Of a stretch of DNA of 35,674 nucleotides, positions 1-8,771 are shown one piece after another (positions within the stretch are counted from its first letter, which is position 1; the number at the start of each line of letters is the position of its first letter). The DNA comes from a virus, in the IMG/VR virus record IMGVR_UViG_3300032087_001469, positions 1-35,674 of that record. The stretch is one strand, 5' to 3'. The position numbers and the translations under genes are program-made. Under the pieces are notes generated by a model. That model saw only the letters and a list, made by a program, of their open reading frames with translations. It did not search any database and was not told the DNA's origin.

Positions 1-2001
1 ATAAGTATTATTGTCTCCACTATGATATAAGTATTCTGTGATACCTACTGAACCGTCAACGTGTAGCTTGTAGTTAGGGGATGTCGTACCAATACCAACG
101 TTACCGTCAGAAGCAATACGTACTTTTTCAGTACCGCTTGGGCTGAAAGTTAAGAACGATGTACTAGCTGTTGAACCAAGGTCTATTTGATGTTCTGAAG
201 CTACATCGGTAGGTGATCCGTGTACTCTTAAATGACCGTTATTAGAAGCTGCCTGGAAGAAAATTTCAGCTGCCGCATCTGAATCGTCAGTTCCATTATT
301 GTCTAATGAATTTTCAATACGTATACCCGTTGCAGCATTACTATTTTGTTTTACGTGTAATTTGTGATATGGACTAGTAGTACCGATACCAACGCTAGTG
401 CCATCGTCATAAACAACAGAATCAGTAATCGTATCTATATCCGACCACTTCGCTAAGTAGTTAGCTGTACCTGTACCATCTACACCCTGAATCTCAGAAA
501 GGCTTACCCAATCTGTTCCTGTAGCCGTAGATGAAAGAATCTGTCCCGATAGACCTGGGGAGTTGCTAGAGTCATAGTATGCCCCTGTAACTCTTACGTT
601 ACCTGTTACGTGTAGCTTCTCAGAAGGTGCTGTATTGCCAATACCTAGATTACCAGCTCTTTCAAGAACCATCAACCCAGTACCGCTTACACCCGTACTG
701 TCTTCCCAAATCAAATATTCAGGAGTTGTACGATAGTACATAGACATACCATCTGTGGAGGTATATCCGAACTGAATACCGTGTGGACCACCTGCACTAC
801 CCAAAGAACCTAGTCTAATAATAGAATCTTCTCCAGATATATGTAAAGGCACATCAGGTGAAGTAGTATGTATACCTACTCTATTGTTTGTGGTATCTAC
901 GTATAACGTGTCTGTGTCTACAGTAAGACCTCCAACAGTAATAGCGTTAGTAGTAGTAGCACCACGATCTGTCACGCTGTCTAGCGTATCTTCAATGATA
1001 GATGTGTCAACAGTAATATTACCATTAGCATCTGACTTTAGATAACCTTCTGTGTACGCAGTAAGCTGTAAGTTACCGCTAGTGTCTAACACAAAGTAAC
1101 CCGAACTAAGACCTTCTTGATTACCAATGTAGAATTTATCGCTATCAGCACCTTTAATACCAACGGTCCAAGCTGATGTTGTATTTATAAATTGTGTACC
1201 TGCGTTGTTAGAACCTGTCTCTACAACCACCCAAGTGTTAGCAGATGCATCGTAAATCTCTAGGTTCTCTACAGGGTTTGATTGACCGATACCAACTGCT
1301 CCACTACCCTTGATACGCATAAGCTCTGTAGACGTAGTGCCTGGGTAAAATACGTGAGACTTAGTATCATCGTGTAGGACGTGCTGTAATGACCCACCTG
1401 CCGAACGGATAGATGAGGTACTTGAGTTGTCTGTATCTGTAAGCTTTAGCTGTGGGTATGAACTAGAAGACTTTAGGTTTAGCGTAGTAACTAAATCACC
1501 ACTAGCCTCATATACGTTAGAGTCTGTTAGCGTGTCTCCGTCTAACCATTTTGTAAGGTAATCAGCAGTACCAGTTCCATCAATACCTGCAGGATTAGCT
1601 TGAATAGTACTCTCAATAACATTACCACTAGAGTCAACAGCTAAGGCATAAGCTAAAGTTCCTGTATTTGTTCCTGATCCGTATGCGTTAAGTAATAATT
1701 TACCATTGTTTGCAATACGCATTCTTTGGACTGCATTTGTTCCAAAATACAAATGAGCGTCAGAGTAGTTCCAAAAATATCCGTCTTGATTGTTAGACTT
1801 GATAATAGCTATACCCTTATCAACAGCTTGTGTGGTTGATTCATCTGTAATTTGAATACGAGCGTCAGTAGTTGCCGTATCAGCGTGAATATGGAGCTGT
1901 CTCTTAGGACTAGTAGTTCCAATACCTACTCTATTATTATCAGCGTCTACGTACAGAACGCCAGAGTCTGCATTTACGCTATTGAGAAACTTTATTGCCA
2001 T
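1..2001 (-). CDS. Tail fiber protein with VGIGTTSP repeats, 3' end beyond left edge
   Basis: An open frame starts at the ATG at 2001 and runs without a stop to the left edge, giving at least 667 residues, so the C-terminus is missing. At least six copies of a VGIGTTSPxxxLHV-type motif occur (near 1920, 1285, 870, 635, 380 and 80). This motif is typical of long beta-structured phage fibers, which often end in an intramolecular chaperone (endosialidase type) that would lie off-window. The N-terminus MAIKFLNSVN resembles MAIKYLSSIN of the next fiber gene upstream, suggesting a shared docking peptide on the virion. A terminator-like hairpin and a TATCTTTG box lie directly upstream. The likely role is host-surface recognition. 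The fiber class is confident; its place on the virion is inferred. Confidence 0.85.
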   Translation of the reverse strand, partial: MAIKFLNSVNADSGVLYVDADNNRVGIGTTSPKRQLHIHADTATTDARIQITDESTTQAVDKGIAIIKSNNQDGYFWNYSDAHLYFGTNAVQRMRIANNGKLLLNAYGSGTNTGTLAYALAVDSSGNVIESTIQANPAGIDGTGTADYLTKWLDGDTLTDSNVYEASGDLVTTLNLKSSSSYPQLKLTDTDNSSTSSIRSAGGSLQHVLHDDTKSHVFYPGTTSTELMRIKGSGAVGIGQSNPVENLEIYDASANTWVVVETGSNNAGTQFINTTSAWTVGIKGADSDKFYIGNQEGLSSGYFVLDTSGNLQLTAYTEGYLKSDANGNITVDTSIIEDTLDSVTDRGATTTNAITVGGLTVDTDTLYVDTTNNRVGIHTTSPDVPLHISGEDSIIRLGSLGSAGGPHGIQFGYTSTDGMSMYYRTTPEYLIWEDSTGVSGTGLMVLERAGNLGIGNTAPSEKLHVTGNVRVTGAYYDSSNSPGLSGQILSSTATGTDWVSLSEIQGVDGTGTANYLAKWSDIDTITDSVVYDDGTSVGIGTTSPYHKLHVKQNSNAATGIRIENSLDNNGTDDSDAAAEIFFQAASNNGHLRVHGSPTDVASEHQIDLGSTASTSFLTFSPSGTEKVRIASDGNVGIGTTSPNYKLHVDGSVGITEYLYHSGDNNTY

Positions 2002-2018
2002 AATACTTACTTGTCTTG

Positions 2019-2026
2019 CAAAGATA
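2019..2026 (-). promoter_or_regulatory. Bacteroidota-type -7 box TATCTTTG before the long fiber gene
   Basis: The minus strand reads TATCTTTG, an exact match to the TAnnTTTG -7 element of the Bacteroidota primary sigma factor, 18 bases upstream of the fiber ATG. No TTG is present at the expected -33 spacing, so this is a half-site only. Confidence 0.4.
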
Positions 2027-2063
2027 AAAAATAAAGGGGTAGCGACATTCAGCCACCACCCCC
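2021..2063 (-). terminator. Terminator-like hairpin between two fiber genes
   Basis: On the minus strand a G-rich arm (2063-2052) pairs with GCTACCCC (2043-2036) around a loop of about 8 nt, with one bulge, and is followed by TTTATTTTTTATC. It would end leftward transcription of the 376-aa fiber gene just before the TATCTTTG box, allowing the long fiber to be expressed separately. Confidence 0.5.
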
Positions 2064-2086
2064 GTAATTAGTTGGTTCGTTTATGT

Positions 2087-3217
2087 TTACGCAAGGCTAG
2101 ATACTAATACTCGGTATGCATCTGTAGACGGTGCTGTAGCAAACGTCAAGGTAACAGTATCAGTGTCTGTACGTGTCACGTCAGTAAACACTGTGTCACC
2201 TGTGGACTTGTCAAAAATCTGTACAATTACATCCTTAGTGCCTAAGCTGTGTGTTACTGCAATAGCTGTTGTAGTACCATCACCTACATCAGCAGCAAAG
2301 TTTTTACCGTCATAGAAAGCTTTTAAACCTCTAGGCGTTACAGCTCGTGTAGTATCCGTACCTGCGGCAGATTCAGCATTCGTGGCTAATTCTACAATAC
2401 CCTTGTTAGAAGAAGTAGCATCCTCACCCGAAATAGTTATCTCAGCTCCCGTACCTGTAGTATTGATACCTTCTCCAGCTGAAATAGAAATAGTACCTGA
2501 ACTCGGATTAGCTGAACCACTTTCTGTATTGAAAGTTAAAATATCCAATAAATCCGTAGCTACAGCTTTCTTAACAACTCCGCTGTCTTGGAATAATACA
2601 GTGCTATCCTCGTCAATTGAAAGGTCTTCAATACTGCCAATGTGTAGTTTTTGGTCTACCGTACTCCAGTAATCAGAACCCTCGTTCCATATGAAGCTTA
2701 CATTAGTAGCAGTACCACGGTTAATTTCAATACCTGAGTTTTGAGACGGAGCAGCATCACCAGCAAGGTTACTGTTCAATAAGATGATGTTGTCAGCAAG
2801 GTTTATTTCCTCTGTGTTTACGGTGGTAGTAGTACCGCTTACAATAAGATCGCTAGAAATAGTTACCGTTGTGCCGTCATCACTAATGTTAGAGTTTACA
2901 AACTTAGCATTGGTATCATCCCACTTAGGAACAGAATCACCCGTTAAGTCTTCAGCACCTCTAAAAGATACCGTGATGTCACCAAAGTCTGGAGAAGCAT
3001 CGTCTCTAGTAATTGTGATACCTTCACCTTCCTCAACACCTGTAGTACCAACTGTAATCCAGTTCGTACCATTCCAATACTTAATCTCGTCATCTACGGT
3101 GTCGTAGTAGATTTGACCCTCAACAGGAGAACTAGGCGCTGAAGCAAGGTTCTGAATACGTGCATTCTGAAGCTCGTTCTTGCTGAGGTTTATACTTGAT
3201 AGATATTTTATAGCCAT
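2087..3217 (-). CDS. Phage tail fiber/appendage protein
   Basis: This 376-residue protein starts with MAIKYLSSINLSKNELQNAR, an N-terminal motif common in phage tail appendages. A segment reading GQIYYDT..IKYWNGTNW follows, then a beta-rich middle (about 60-190) with SGTTTTVNTEEINLADNI and GIEINRG, which recurs in fibers of marine tailed phages. The last 60 residues (VTHSLGTKDVIVQIFD to VTLTFATAP) form a compact C-terminal module of the same pattern as the neighbouring 108-aa protein. It lies 2 bases downstream of that gene, in one leftward operon. A role in receptor binding or fiber attachment is inferred; the structural nature is well supported. Confidence 0.8.
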   Translation of the reverse strand: MAIKYLSSINLSKNELQNARIQNLASAPSSPVEGQIYYDTVDDEIKYWNGTNWITVGTTGVEEGEGITITRDDASPDFGDITVSFRGAEDLTGDSVPKWDDTNAKFVNSNISDDGTTVTISSDLIVSGTTTTVNTEEINLADNIILLNSNLAGDAAPSQNSGIEINRGTATNVSFIWNEGSDYWSTVDQKLHIGSIEDLSIDEDSTVLFQDSGVVKKAVATDLLDILTFNTESGSANPSSGTISISAGEGINTTGTGAEITISGEDATSSNKGIVELATNAESAAGTDTTRAVTPRGLKAFYDGKNFAADVGDGTTTAIAVTHSLGTKDVIVQIFDKSTGDTVFTDVTRTDTDTVTLTFATAPSTDAYRVLVSSLA

Positions 3218-3219
3218 AA

Positions 3220-3546
3220 TTAGTTAAAGTATGCTTTGCCAGCAAAAGCACCTACAAAGGTTAATCTTACTGTGTTATCGTCTATGTGTCTAATTTCACC
3301 GTAAACAACGTCCTCCGCAGAGTCCACGACCACAACTGCTGGACGTTTACCCAAGTTATGAGAGGCTGTCCATACAGCTGATGGCTCTGACTGAACGTGT
3401 ACGTAGTTCTTGTCTCCACCGCCTTTTAAACCACGTACATCTACTTGGTTCTCTACAGGCTGCTTAATGACCGTACTCTTATTGTATCCACTCTGTTTAA
3501 TGGATACGCTAATGCTCTCTTTATTATTTACTTGTATGTTACTCAC
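3220..3546 (-). CDS. Small fiber-tip-like structural protein
   Basis: This 108-residue protein has about 45 N-terminal residues (IQVNNKESISVSIK) that look like a beta-strand adaptor. A C-terminal module follows: HVQSEPSAVWTASHNLGKRP, AVVVVDSAEDVVYGEI, then TVRLTFVGAFAGKAYFN. The pattern HNLGKRPxVxVVDS...GEI...LTFxxxFxGKAYxN recurs at the ends of many phage tail appendage proteins, where it forms a small beta-sandwich. Its start overlaps the preceding gene's stop by 8 bases, so the two are probably translationally coupled. It may be a fiber tip or baseplate-fiber connector. Confidence 0.65.
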   Translation of the reverse strand: MSNIQVNNKESISVSIKQSGYNKSTVIKQPVENQVDVRGLKGGGDKNYVHVQSEPSAVWTASHNLGKRPAVVVVDSAEDVVYGEIRHIDDNTVRLTFVGAFAGKAYFN

Positions 3547-3922
3547 TTACGTCCTCGTTAATCTTAAAGATTCCGTACATCCAAGTGGTTACAACAGCAC
3601 CCTGAGAGCTTTGTAAATCATAAACATAAAGACCGCCTTCAATTCCTGCCATCGTAGAAGCCGAGGCTGTAATGGTTAGCACACCGTTATTATCTCCCGT
3701 GAAACCAAAGTCATTTGCATTGTCATCATTAGAATCCCCATCTAATAAAGCCGAAGTTGAAGTGTCAGCTTCACGAACCTGCATCATCCACTCGTAACCA
3801 TCTGACAAGTCAATAGGATCGCCTTCCTCGTCATTAAAGGTGAGTTCAAGAGTAAATGTATCGCCACGTCTTGTAGTGATATCTACTCTGTTTGCTATGT
3901 CTAAGTTTATGCTAGTTGCCAT
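3539..3922 (-). CDS. Baseplate-type protein with BppU-like N-terminal fold (tentative)
   Basis: This 127-residue acidic, beta-rich protein begins ATSINLDIANRVDITTRRGDTF and carries FTLELTFNDEEGDPIDLSDGYEWMMQVR. The wording (RRGDTF, D.DG..IDLTG, W...MQVR) matches the Ig-like N-terminal domain of phage baseplate upper proteins (BppU) and similar proteins found between portal and fiber genes. It lies 27 bases downstream of the portal gene. A TACCTTTG box ends only 4 bases before the ATG, so its own transcript would be nearly leaderless. Family assignment is from pattern memory. Confidence 0.6.
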   Translation of the reverse strand: MATSINLDIANRVDITTRRGDTFTLELTFNDEEGDPIDLSDGYEWMMQVREADTSTSALLDGDSNDDNANDFGFTGDNNGVLTITASASTMAGIEGGLYVYDLQSSQGAVVTTWMYGIFKINEDVSE

Positions 3923-3926
3923 ATTG

Positions 3927-3953
3927 CAAAGGTACTAATTTACTGATTATCAA
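3927..3953 (-). promoter_or_regulatory. Promoter-like TTG-N16-TACCTTTG before the baseplate gene
   Basis: Minus-strand TTG (3953-3951) and TACCTTTG (3934-3927, exact TAnnTTTG) are separated by 16 bases, shorter than the usual 19-21. The box sits almost at the ATG (3922), so a transcript from it would have almost no leader. Confidence 0.4.
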
Positions 3954-6385
3954 GAGGTTAGCACATCGGCTAAGTCTGAGTCGTCTTCTAGCTCATCACG
4001 CTTACCTTGGCGTTGCGAAATCATCTTAGACTGCTCGACAGCTTGGTCTTTAACTCTCTTGTCTTTTCTATCTTCTTTAAACTCTTCAAGTTCCTTTCTA
4101 AAGTCTTTCTCTTCTTTTCTGACAAGAGCATTAGTATTTCCCTTTGTAGTCTCTAAGAATCCTTTAAGTTGATACTCTAGTTGTAATAGACTTGCATCTG
4201 CTTCAGCCTTAGCTTGAATCTCAGCGATTCTTGCCTGAGTCTGTACTTGTATCTCCTGCATCTTGCCTTGAGAAGCTGCCTGTGCAGTCTGCTGATTCAT
4301 CTGCGCTTGCATCTGAGAGTTCTGCTGAGCCATCAATTGCTGTGAACGCATACGCTTCTTACGTCTGATGATAAGCAAGCGTTCCGCCTGGTCTACATCT
4401 TTTAGCTGTCGTACAGCAATAGCGTCCTCTAGGTCTATCTCTTTCTGAGCGAGGGCAACCTGAATGTTTTGCTCGAGGTATGCCTTCTCTGTATCGTCCA
4501 TCTCAGTCTGAATCTTAACACCGAAGTTATACATCGGCAAGTCTCCGAACGAAGAAAGAACCTTCATATTTGACTTTCCAATGGCACGCTCATACGCTTT
4601 GAACAACACAGATTGCTTAGGAAGAATCTGCAAACACTTGATGATGTCCTCACACACTTTAGAGTATAGGTATACAGAAGCGTTTGTAATGTCGTAGATG
4701 GCGTTGTTTCCAGCTGCGATAGCCTGCTGACGTACGCCCACCAACTGCTCGCCCTTAGGAGACGTACCGTCCATTACTTCGTTTATACCTGTTGTATCAC
4801 GAATAAGACGCAGATTGTGATTGTAGATAGCAATAAGCTCGTTAATGTTGCGAATGCTATTATCCAGGCTCCTAACTGGAGGGTTCTGGAATCCACCTTC
4901 TGGATTCTTTGAACGATAGTAGAATACACCTGTTTGTTCATAAATGTCTTGTAGTTCTAAAGGTTGTAGACTTCCGCCACGACCTAGTTGTACATTCTCT
5001 AGACCCTCGATGTCTATAATAAGACCGTCAGGCTTAGCCTTAGCGATAGCCTGTTGTAGCTTGAGGTGTGACAGCTGTAGCTGATCAGCAAAGCCAATCA
5101 CAGAGCCTACCAAAGACTTAGGCATCATTCTGCGTAGGTTTGTAGCCACCACAGAGTAAGATAGTCTAGCTTTTGTAAGGTCTTGAGCATTCTTAGGAAC
5201 ATTGCGCTTCTGACCGTAGTCAAACATATAGTCGCAACCTACGATATAGCTTCCCCCAAAGACTGTTTGTACGCTCATAGACTTAGGCTTACGATCGTAT
5301 ACAGATTCTTTTGGTGGGGTGTACTCAAATCCTTTGTAGTAGAAACCAACGTTTCCGAATCGAGATTCCTTCTCTTCAAACATCATATCGTCTGTAGAAA
5401 GGAACTCAAAGTCCATAACCTCTACAATAAACTCATCGTAACCGTAGGTGGTCTTGTCTAGAGTTTCATCGTAGTATTTATAGCTTAGCTTGTCTGCACG
5501 GTTCTGGTATTTGTTCTTTACCTTCTGTGCTATCTTTGCATATTCATCTTCAGTAAACTCATCACGAGCGATACGCTTGAGTTCCGAGATACTAATCTTT
5601 TTGACGTGTCCTGCATAAATGAGGTCACTAAATGTAGGGTCTTCGGTGTAGCTATGGAAGAAATATGCTGGGTCGATGTATTCTTCGGTGATGCCATAGT
5701 TTGGGTCGTTGTTACGCTTTACAACACCCATACCACAGGTTACCAAATCGGTAACTGCTCTACGATACACACGTTGGTTAAAGTCGTTCCACTCTAGCGT
5801 GATGTTTGTACCGACCTGAGCAGCAATCTCTGCTGCGGTCTTCACGCTTGTGTCCATAAAGATTTCTGCTTCCTCAGACGTTTCAGGAACGCTGCTGAGG
5901 TCTACGCCTGTACTGACACCCTTTTGCTCTAGCTGCTCAAGAAGCTCACGGTTCTTAACCTCAAACATCTTCTCTGCACGTTTTCTATCTTTCTCAGATT
6001 GAGATAGAGGGTCTAACGCACGTACGTTTGGATAAGGCTTTCTTGAGAGAATATTGTTTACAACAATCTTAACGAACTTAGGAACGATAGGCACGGGAGA
6101 CCAGTCTAAGTTCAAAAGCGTTCCATCCCCATTGTTAGGGTCTAGAGAGTTTAGAATCTGTTTGTATATAGACGTGTCTTGAGTACCGTTTGCATAGTCA
6201 CGGTTCGTCTCAAAATCTTTTAATCTACGTCTGAATAGGCTGCGTTCATCGTCAGCTTGTCCCCACTGCTTTTCTATTGCCTTGGCATATTTCAAGCCGT
6301 AGGCTTTGGTTAGCTTAGATGAATAGTGTGAGAATGGATCAGGAAAGTTCCCGTACTTTCCCTTGTCGTTGTCATTATTGTACAT
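3950..6385 (-). CDS. Portal protein
   Basis: This 811-residue protein lies directly downstream of the large terminase, the usual place for a portal. It is long enough for a podovirus/P22-type portal, with a helical N-terminal region, a mixed body, and a C-terminal coiled coil (about 660-811) very rich in Gln, Glu and Lys (repeats such as QAQMNQQTAQ and ARIAEIQAKAEAD). Portals form the dodecameric ring through which DNA enters and leaves the capsid. The chosen start is ATG 6385 (MYNNDNDKGK); an upstream in-frame TTG at 6412 lies inside the promoter -7 box and is unlikely to be used. A full Bacteroidota promoter precedes it. Confidence 0.8.
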   Translation of the reverse strand: MYNNDNDKGKYGNFPDPFSHYSSKLTKAYGLKYAKAIEKQWGQADDERSLFRRRLKDFETNRDYANGTQDTSIYKQILNSLDPNNGDGTLLNLDWSPVPIVPKFVKIVVNNILSRKPYPNVRALDPLSQSEKDRKRAEKMFEVKNRELLEQLEQKGVSTGVDLSSVPETSEEAEIFMDTSVKTAAEIAAQVGTNITLEWNDFNQRVYRRAVTDLVTCGMGVVKRNNDPNYGITEEYIDPAYFFHSYTEDPTFSDLIYAGHVKKISISELKRIARDEFTEDEYAKIAQKVKNKYQNRADKLSYKYYDETLDKTTYGYDEFIVEVMDFEFLSTDDMMFEEKESRFGNVGFYYKGFEYTPPKESVYDRKPKSMSVQTVFGGSYIVGCDYMFDYGQKRNVPKNAQDLTKARLSYSVVATNLRRMMPKSLVGSVIGFADQLQLSHLKLQQAIAKAKPDGLIIDIEGLENVQLGRGGSLQPLELQDIYEQTGVFYYRSKNPEGGFQNPPVRSLDNSIRNINELIAIYNHNLRLIRDTTGINEVMDGTSPKGEQLVGVRQQAIAAGNNAIYDITNASVYLYSKVCEDIIKCLQILPKQSVLFKAYERAIGKSNMKVLSSFGDLPMYNFGVKIQTEMDDTEKAYLEQNIQVALAQKEIDLEDAIAVRQLKDVDQAERLLIIRRKKRMRSQQLMAQQNSQMQAQMNQQTAQAASQGKMQEIQVQTQARIAEIQAKAEADASLLQLEYQLKGFLETTKGNTNALVRKEEKDFRKELEEFKEDRKDKRVKDQAVEQSKMISQRQGKRDELEDDSDLADVLTS

Positions 6386-6409
6386 AGCGTTTCGCAGAAT
6401 ACTTCCTTG

Positions 6410-6441
6410 CAAATATACGAAATTAAAGCACTGCGAATCAA
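6410..6441 (-). promoter_or_regulatory. Bacteroidota promoter TTG-N21-TATATTTG before the portal
   Basis: On the minus strand TTG (6441-6439) is followed after 21 bases by TATATTTG (6417-6410), an exact -33/-7 pair for the Bacteroidota housekeeping sigma factor. The start site would fall near 6404, giving a leader of about 18 bases to the portal ATG at 6385. The -33 element overlaps the end of the terminase gene. Confidence 0.65.
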
Positions 6442-8567
6442 CGTCTTATCTCATTGGTGTATCTGCGGAAGAATCGCTTGTCATCAAAGGTGGATTCCTT
6501 CTTCTTAACTTTAGTTTTTTGTGCCGCAAGAAGTGCTAAACCCGAGCTAATTGTAAGGTCAAACTTGGTACGGTTGTCTATCTTGTAGCCAATCCAATCT
6601 TCTAGGGTACGTTCAAAGTACATTTTACCCATTTCACCCGTCTCAGAGTTTATTCCTACGTGTTCCTCTATGAAAGCCTCAATAGCGTGGGCGTGAGCCT
6701 GTATAACATCTTGTGAGTTGGACGGTATACCCCTAGTTTTTACGTTACCCGAGGCATTTGGTGACTTCAGGTGGTCAGGACGCTTCATTACGTACTCTTC
6801 ATAGCCTCTAGACTCAAAATAACGTACAATACCGTACTTGTTGTTCTCTATGAGCAGGGGATATCCGTAAAATACCGATGCAAGGAGTACATCTTCGTAG
6901 AATATACGTGCTAATGGAGGTCGAGAGGCGTATTCTGCCACAAACATATTGGCAGGAGCAGCCATATTGAACTTGTTGTACAGGTGACAGGCTCCCTTGG
7001 ACCCTCGGTTGTCCGTTGTAGAGTCCAAATCGTAGCTATCGACCCCTCCAACACCGATATGATCGTTGCCTGGGTGCTTCTTTCCGTACTTAATTACGTA
7101 CTTATTTCGGTTTTCAGGCTTAGGCATCCATCCTACACGCCATCTGCCCTGTTTGTCGGGACTGAAGATAACCTCGCCATCGCTCACACCGTCTTTCCAC
7201 ATAAAGTTGCCCTGAACAACAGGGTGAGGGTACAGCTCTTGGTTGTGTTCTATCTGTTCGTATATCTTCCCAATATTAAACGTAGACCCCTCGATACTGT
7301 CTCGCATTGCCTCCTCAACTGTGAATGGGAACTGTCGTATATACTCGTTGAGTTCTCGGGCATCATGCTTGAGGGCGTCTCTTTCGTTTTTGAGGTACGT
7401 TTTTGCACCAATGTCCACAAAGTCTCCATCAATCGTTTTGACAGGTTTCTCAGGGTCTTCCACGATGGGGTTTCCATACTCGTCAAAGAAACCCTCCAGG
7501 GCTTCGTAGGCTGGTATAAATAGTCTATATAAGCCAGTCTTTGTTCTTCCGTTGGCGTTTCTGTCGTTTGGATCGGAGTCTCGCCATAGTTCTTTGTATT
7601 GTTTTCCACCTTTATCCATTGGATTTACTGTAGAACCCATAAGACACTTGCCGATAATCTTACGACCTACAATTAAACAGGTTCTTTCTATCCGCCACGC
7701 TTCACGGATGTCCGTGGGCTTTTCCCACTTACCCGACTCGTCAAGATACATCATATGTAGCTTCTCACCATCGTATGCGTTGTTCGTGGTATTCTTCCAG
7801 TTGATGATGCTGTTTAGCGCCTCTCCACGGTTTGATGTCTTGTTGTTCTTGGTTATGCGCTTTGAAGGCTCACGGAACGCTAGCTCCATACGTGGGTTGG
7901 TAGTACCGTCCTGTATGGGCTTGAAGAAGAATGGATAGCTCTTAAACATAGGGACTACCTTCTTCATAAAGATGTTCTCCTGGGCATCCTTACCCGTCTT
8001 GGACTGTATTCCCAACAGCTTGTCTTTTACCTGCGTACCCTCGTCTACAAGGATGGCAGCCGACATATTCGTATATCCTGAACGTCTACACTTGGTGTAC
8101 ATCTGACCCATAGAACGTGGGTCTGCCTCGCACGCTGCGAAATGAAGAAACAGCCTTCTCTGAAACTCTAAGTAGTAGCCATAGCCAATATCTAGCTTAG
8201 ACCACTGCAGCATCATATAATGTCTGCCTGTAATGTAGATACGCTCGCCATTATTGAAAAACCAAACGCCTTCACGCCTACGCTTAAACTCCTGCTCGAT
8301 GTACGGAGAAAAGCGCTTCTTAAACTCCGAGGGCATCTCGTACCACTCATCCATACTGCGAATCCTACGCAGCTCTTCTGGCACAGGAAGTCTTTGCCAC
8401 ATTTGCAGATGAGGCTCCCTGTCATAGTTGAGGATTTCCTCGTCTTTTGGAGCTTTGGGAAGCTGAATGAGAATGTCACCGACTTCGATAATCTCACCAG
8501 ACGTATCATTGGGACATATGTTGACAACATATTCTTGATACTCTTTAACTTGCTTGAGACCCGCCAT
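6438..8567 (-). CDS. terL: Terminase large subunit (packaging ATPase-nuclease)
   Basis: At 709 residues this has the layout of a phage DNA-packaging motor. Near 158-168, YTKCRRSGYTN fits the deviant Walker A arginine-containing motif of terminases (K.R..G.T). MMYLDESGKW near 273-281 is the Walker B hhhhDE. SGVTGR-type coupling is suggested by CLMGSTVNP near 308-316. A C-terminal RNase H-like nuclease is suggested by GVGGVDSYDLDS and the late acidic residues. The N-terminal part contains GRHYMMLQWSKLD, common in large terminases of marine phages. The enzyme docks on the portal and cuts concatemeric DNA. It is followed by the portal gene after 52 bases. Strong assignment. Confidence 0.88.
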   Translation of the reverse strand: MAGLKQVKEYQEYVVNICPNDTSGEIIEVGDILIQLPKAPKDEEILNYDREPHLQMWQRLPVPEELRRIRSMDEWYEMPSEFKKRFSPYIEQEFKRRREGVWFFNNGERIYITGRHYMMLQWSKLDIGYGYYLEFQRRLFLHFAACEADPRSMGQMYTKCRRSGYTNMSAAILVDEGTQVKDKLLGIQSKTGKDAQENIFMKKVVPMFKSYPFFFKPIQDGTTNPRMELAFREPSKRITKNNKTSNRGEALNSIINWKNTTNNAYDGEKLHMMYLDESGKWEKPTDIREAWRIERTCLIVGRKIIGKCLMGSTVNPMDKGGKQYKELWRDSDPNDRNANGRTKTGLYRLFIPAYEALEGFFDEYGNPIVEDPEKPVKTIDGDFVDIGAKTYLKNERDALKHDARELNEYIRQFPFTVEEAMRDSIEGSTFNIGKIYEQIEHNQELYPHPVVQGNFMWKDGVSDGEVIFSPDKQGRWRVGWMPKPENRNKYVIKYGKKHPGNDHIGVGGVDSYDLDSTTDNRGSKGACHLYNKFNMAAPANMFVAEYASRPPLARIFYEDVLLASVFYGYPLLIENNKYGIVRYFESRGYEEYVMKRPDHLKSPNASGNVKTRGIPSNSQDVIQAHAHAIEAFIEEHVGINSETGEMGKMYFERTLEDWIGYKIDNRTKFDLTISSGLALLAAQKTKVKKKESTFDDKRFFRRYTNEIRR

Positions 8568-8581
8568 TTCATTTACTTTTG
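8550..8581 (+). promoter_or_regulatory. Bacteroidota promoter TTG-N21-TACTTTTG for the small lipoprotein
   Basis: Plus-strand TTG (8550-8552) and TACTTTTG (8574-8581, exact TAnnTTTG) are 21 bases apart and point away from the terminase gene. The predicted start lies about 25 bases upstream of the lipoprotein ATG at 8613. This is a host-type promoter running against the late operon. Confidence 0.6.
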
Positions 8582-8612
8582 TTATATTTACATTAAATTA
8601 ACATTCCAGCTT

Positions 8613-8747
8613 ATGAAACGTATATTACTTTTCGCTGGGTTTCTCTTGCTAGCAGCTTGCGCTAGTAGCGAAAGTGTGGCAGTTCAATCCTGTATTGTCG
8701 AACATTGTGATATCGCTGCCGTACACTCCCACGCTTACTGGTACTAA
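8613..8747 (+). CDS. Tiny lipoprotein, opposite to the late operon
   Basis: This 44-residue ORF starts at ATG 8613 with MKRILLFAGFLLLAAC, a textbook lipoprotein signal peptide (Lys-Arg n-region, Leu-rich core, LAAC lipobox at Cys16). The mature part is only about 29 residues, with two further Cys and two His (SCIVEHC..HSHAYWY). A host-type promoter stands directly upstream and no other rightward gene is near, so it looks like an independently expressed gene (moron). Phages use small lipoproteins for superinfection exclusion, as with T5 Llp; that role here is inference. A lysis-related peptide is the alternative. Confidence 0.6.
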   Translation: MKRILLFAGFLLLAACASSESVAVQSCIVEHCDIAAVHSHAYWY

Positions 8748-8771
8748 TAATCCCAGTAGATGAAGACTTGA

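Noticed and set aside
6410-6412. TTG at 6412 as the portal start
   Set aside because: It is part of the -7 promoter box TATATTTG; ATG 6385 lies about 20 bases downstream of the predicted start site.
7250-7609. Second protein inside the terminase gene in another frame
   Set aside because: Sequence composition (Thr/Ser/Arg-rich, no start context) is that of a shadow frame; likewise the other long frames inside the terminase, portal, primase-helicase and giant virion genes.
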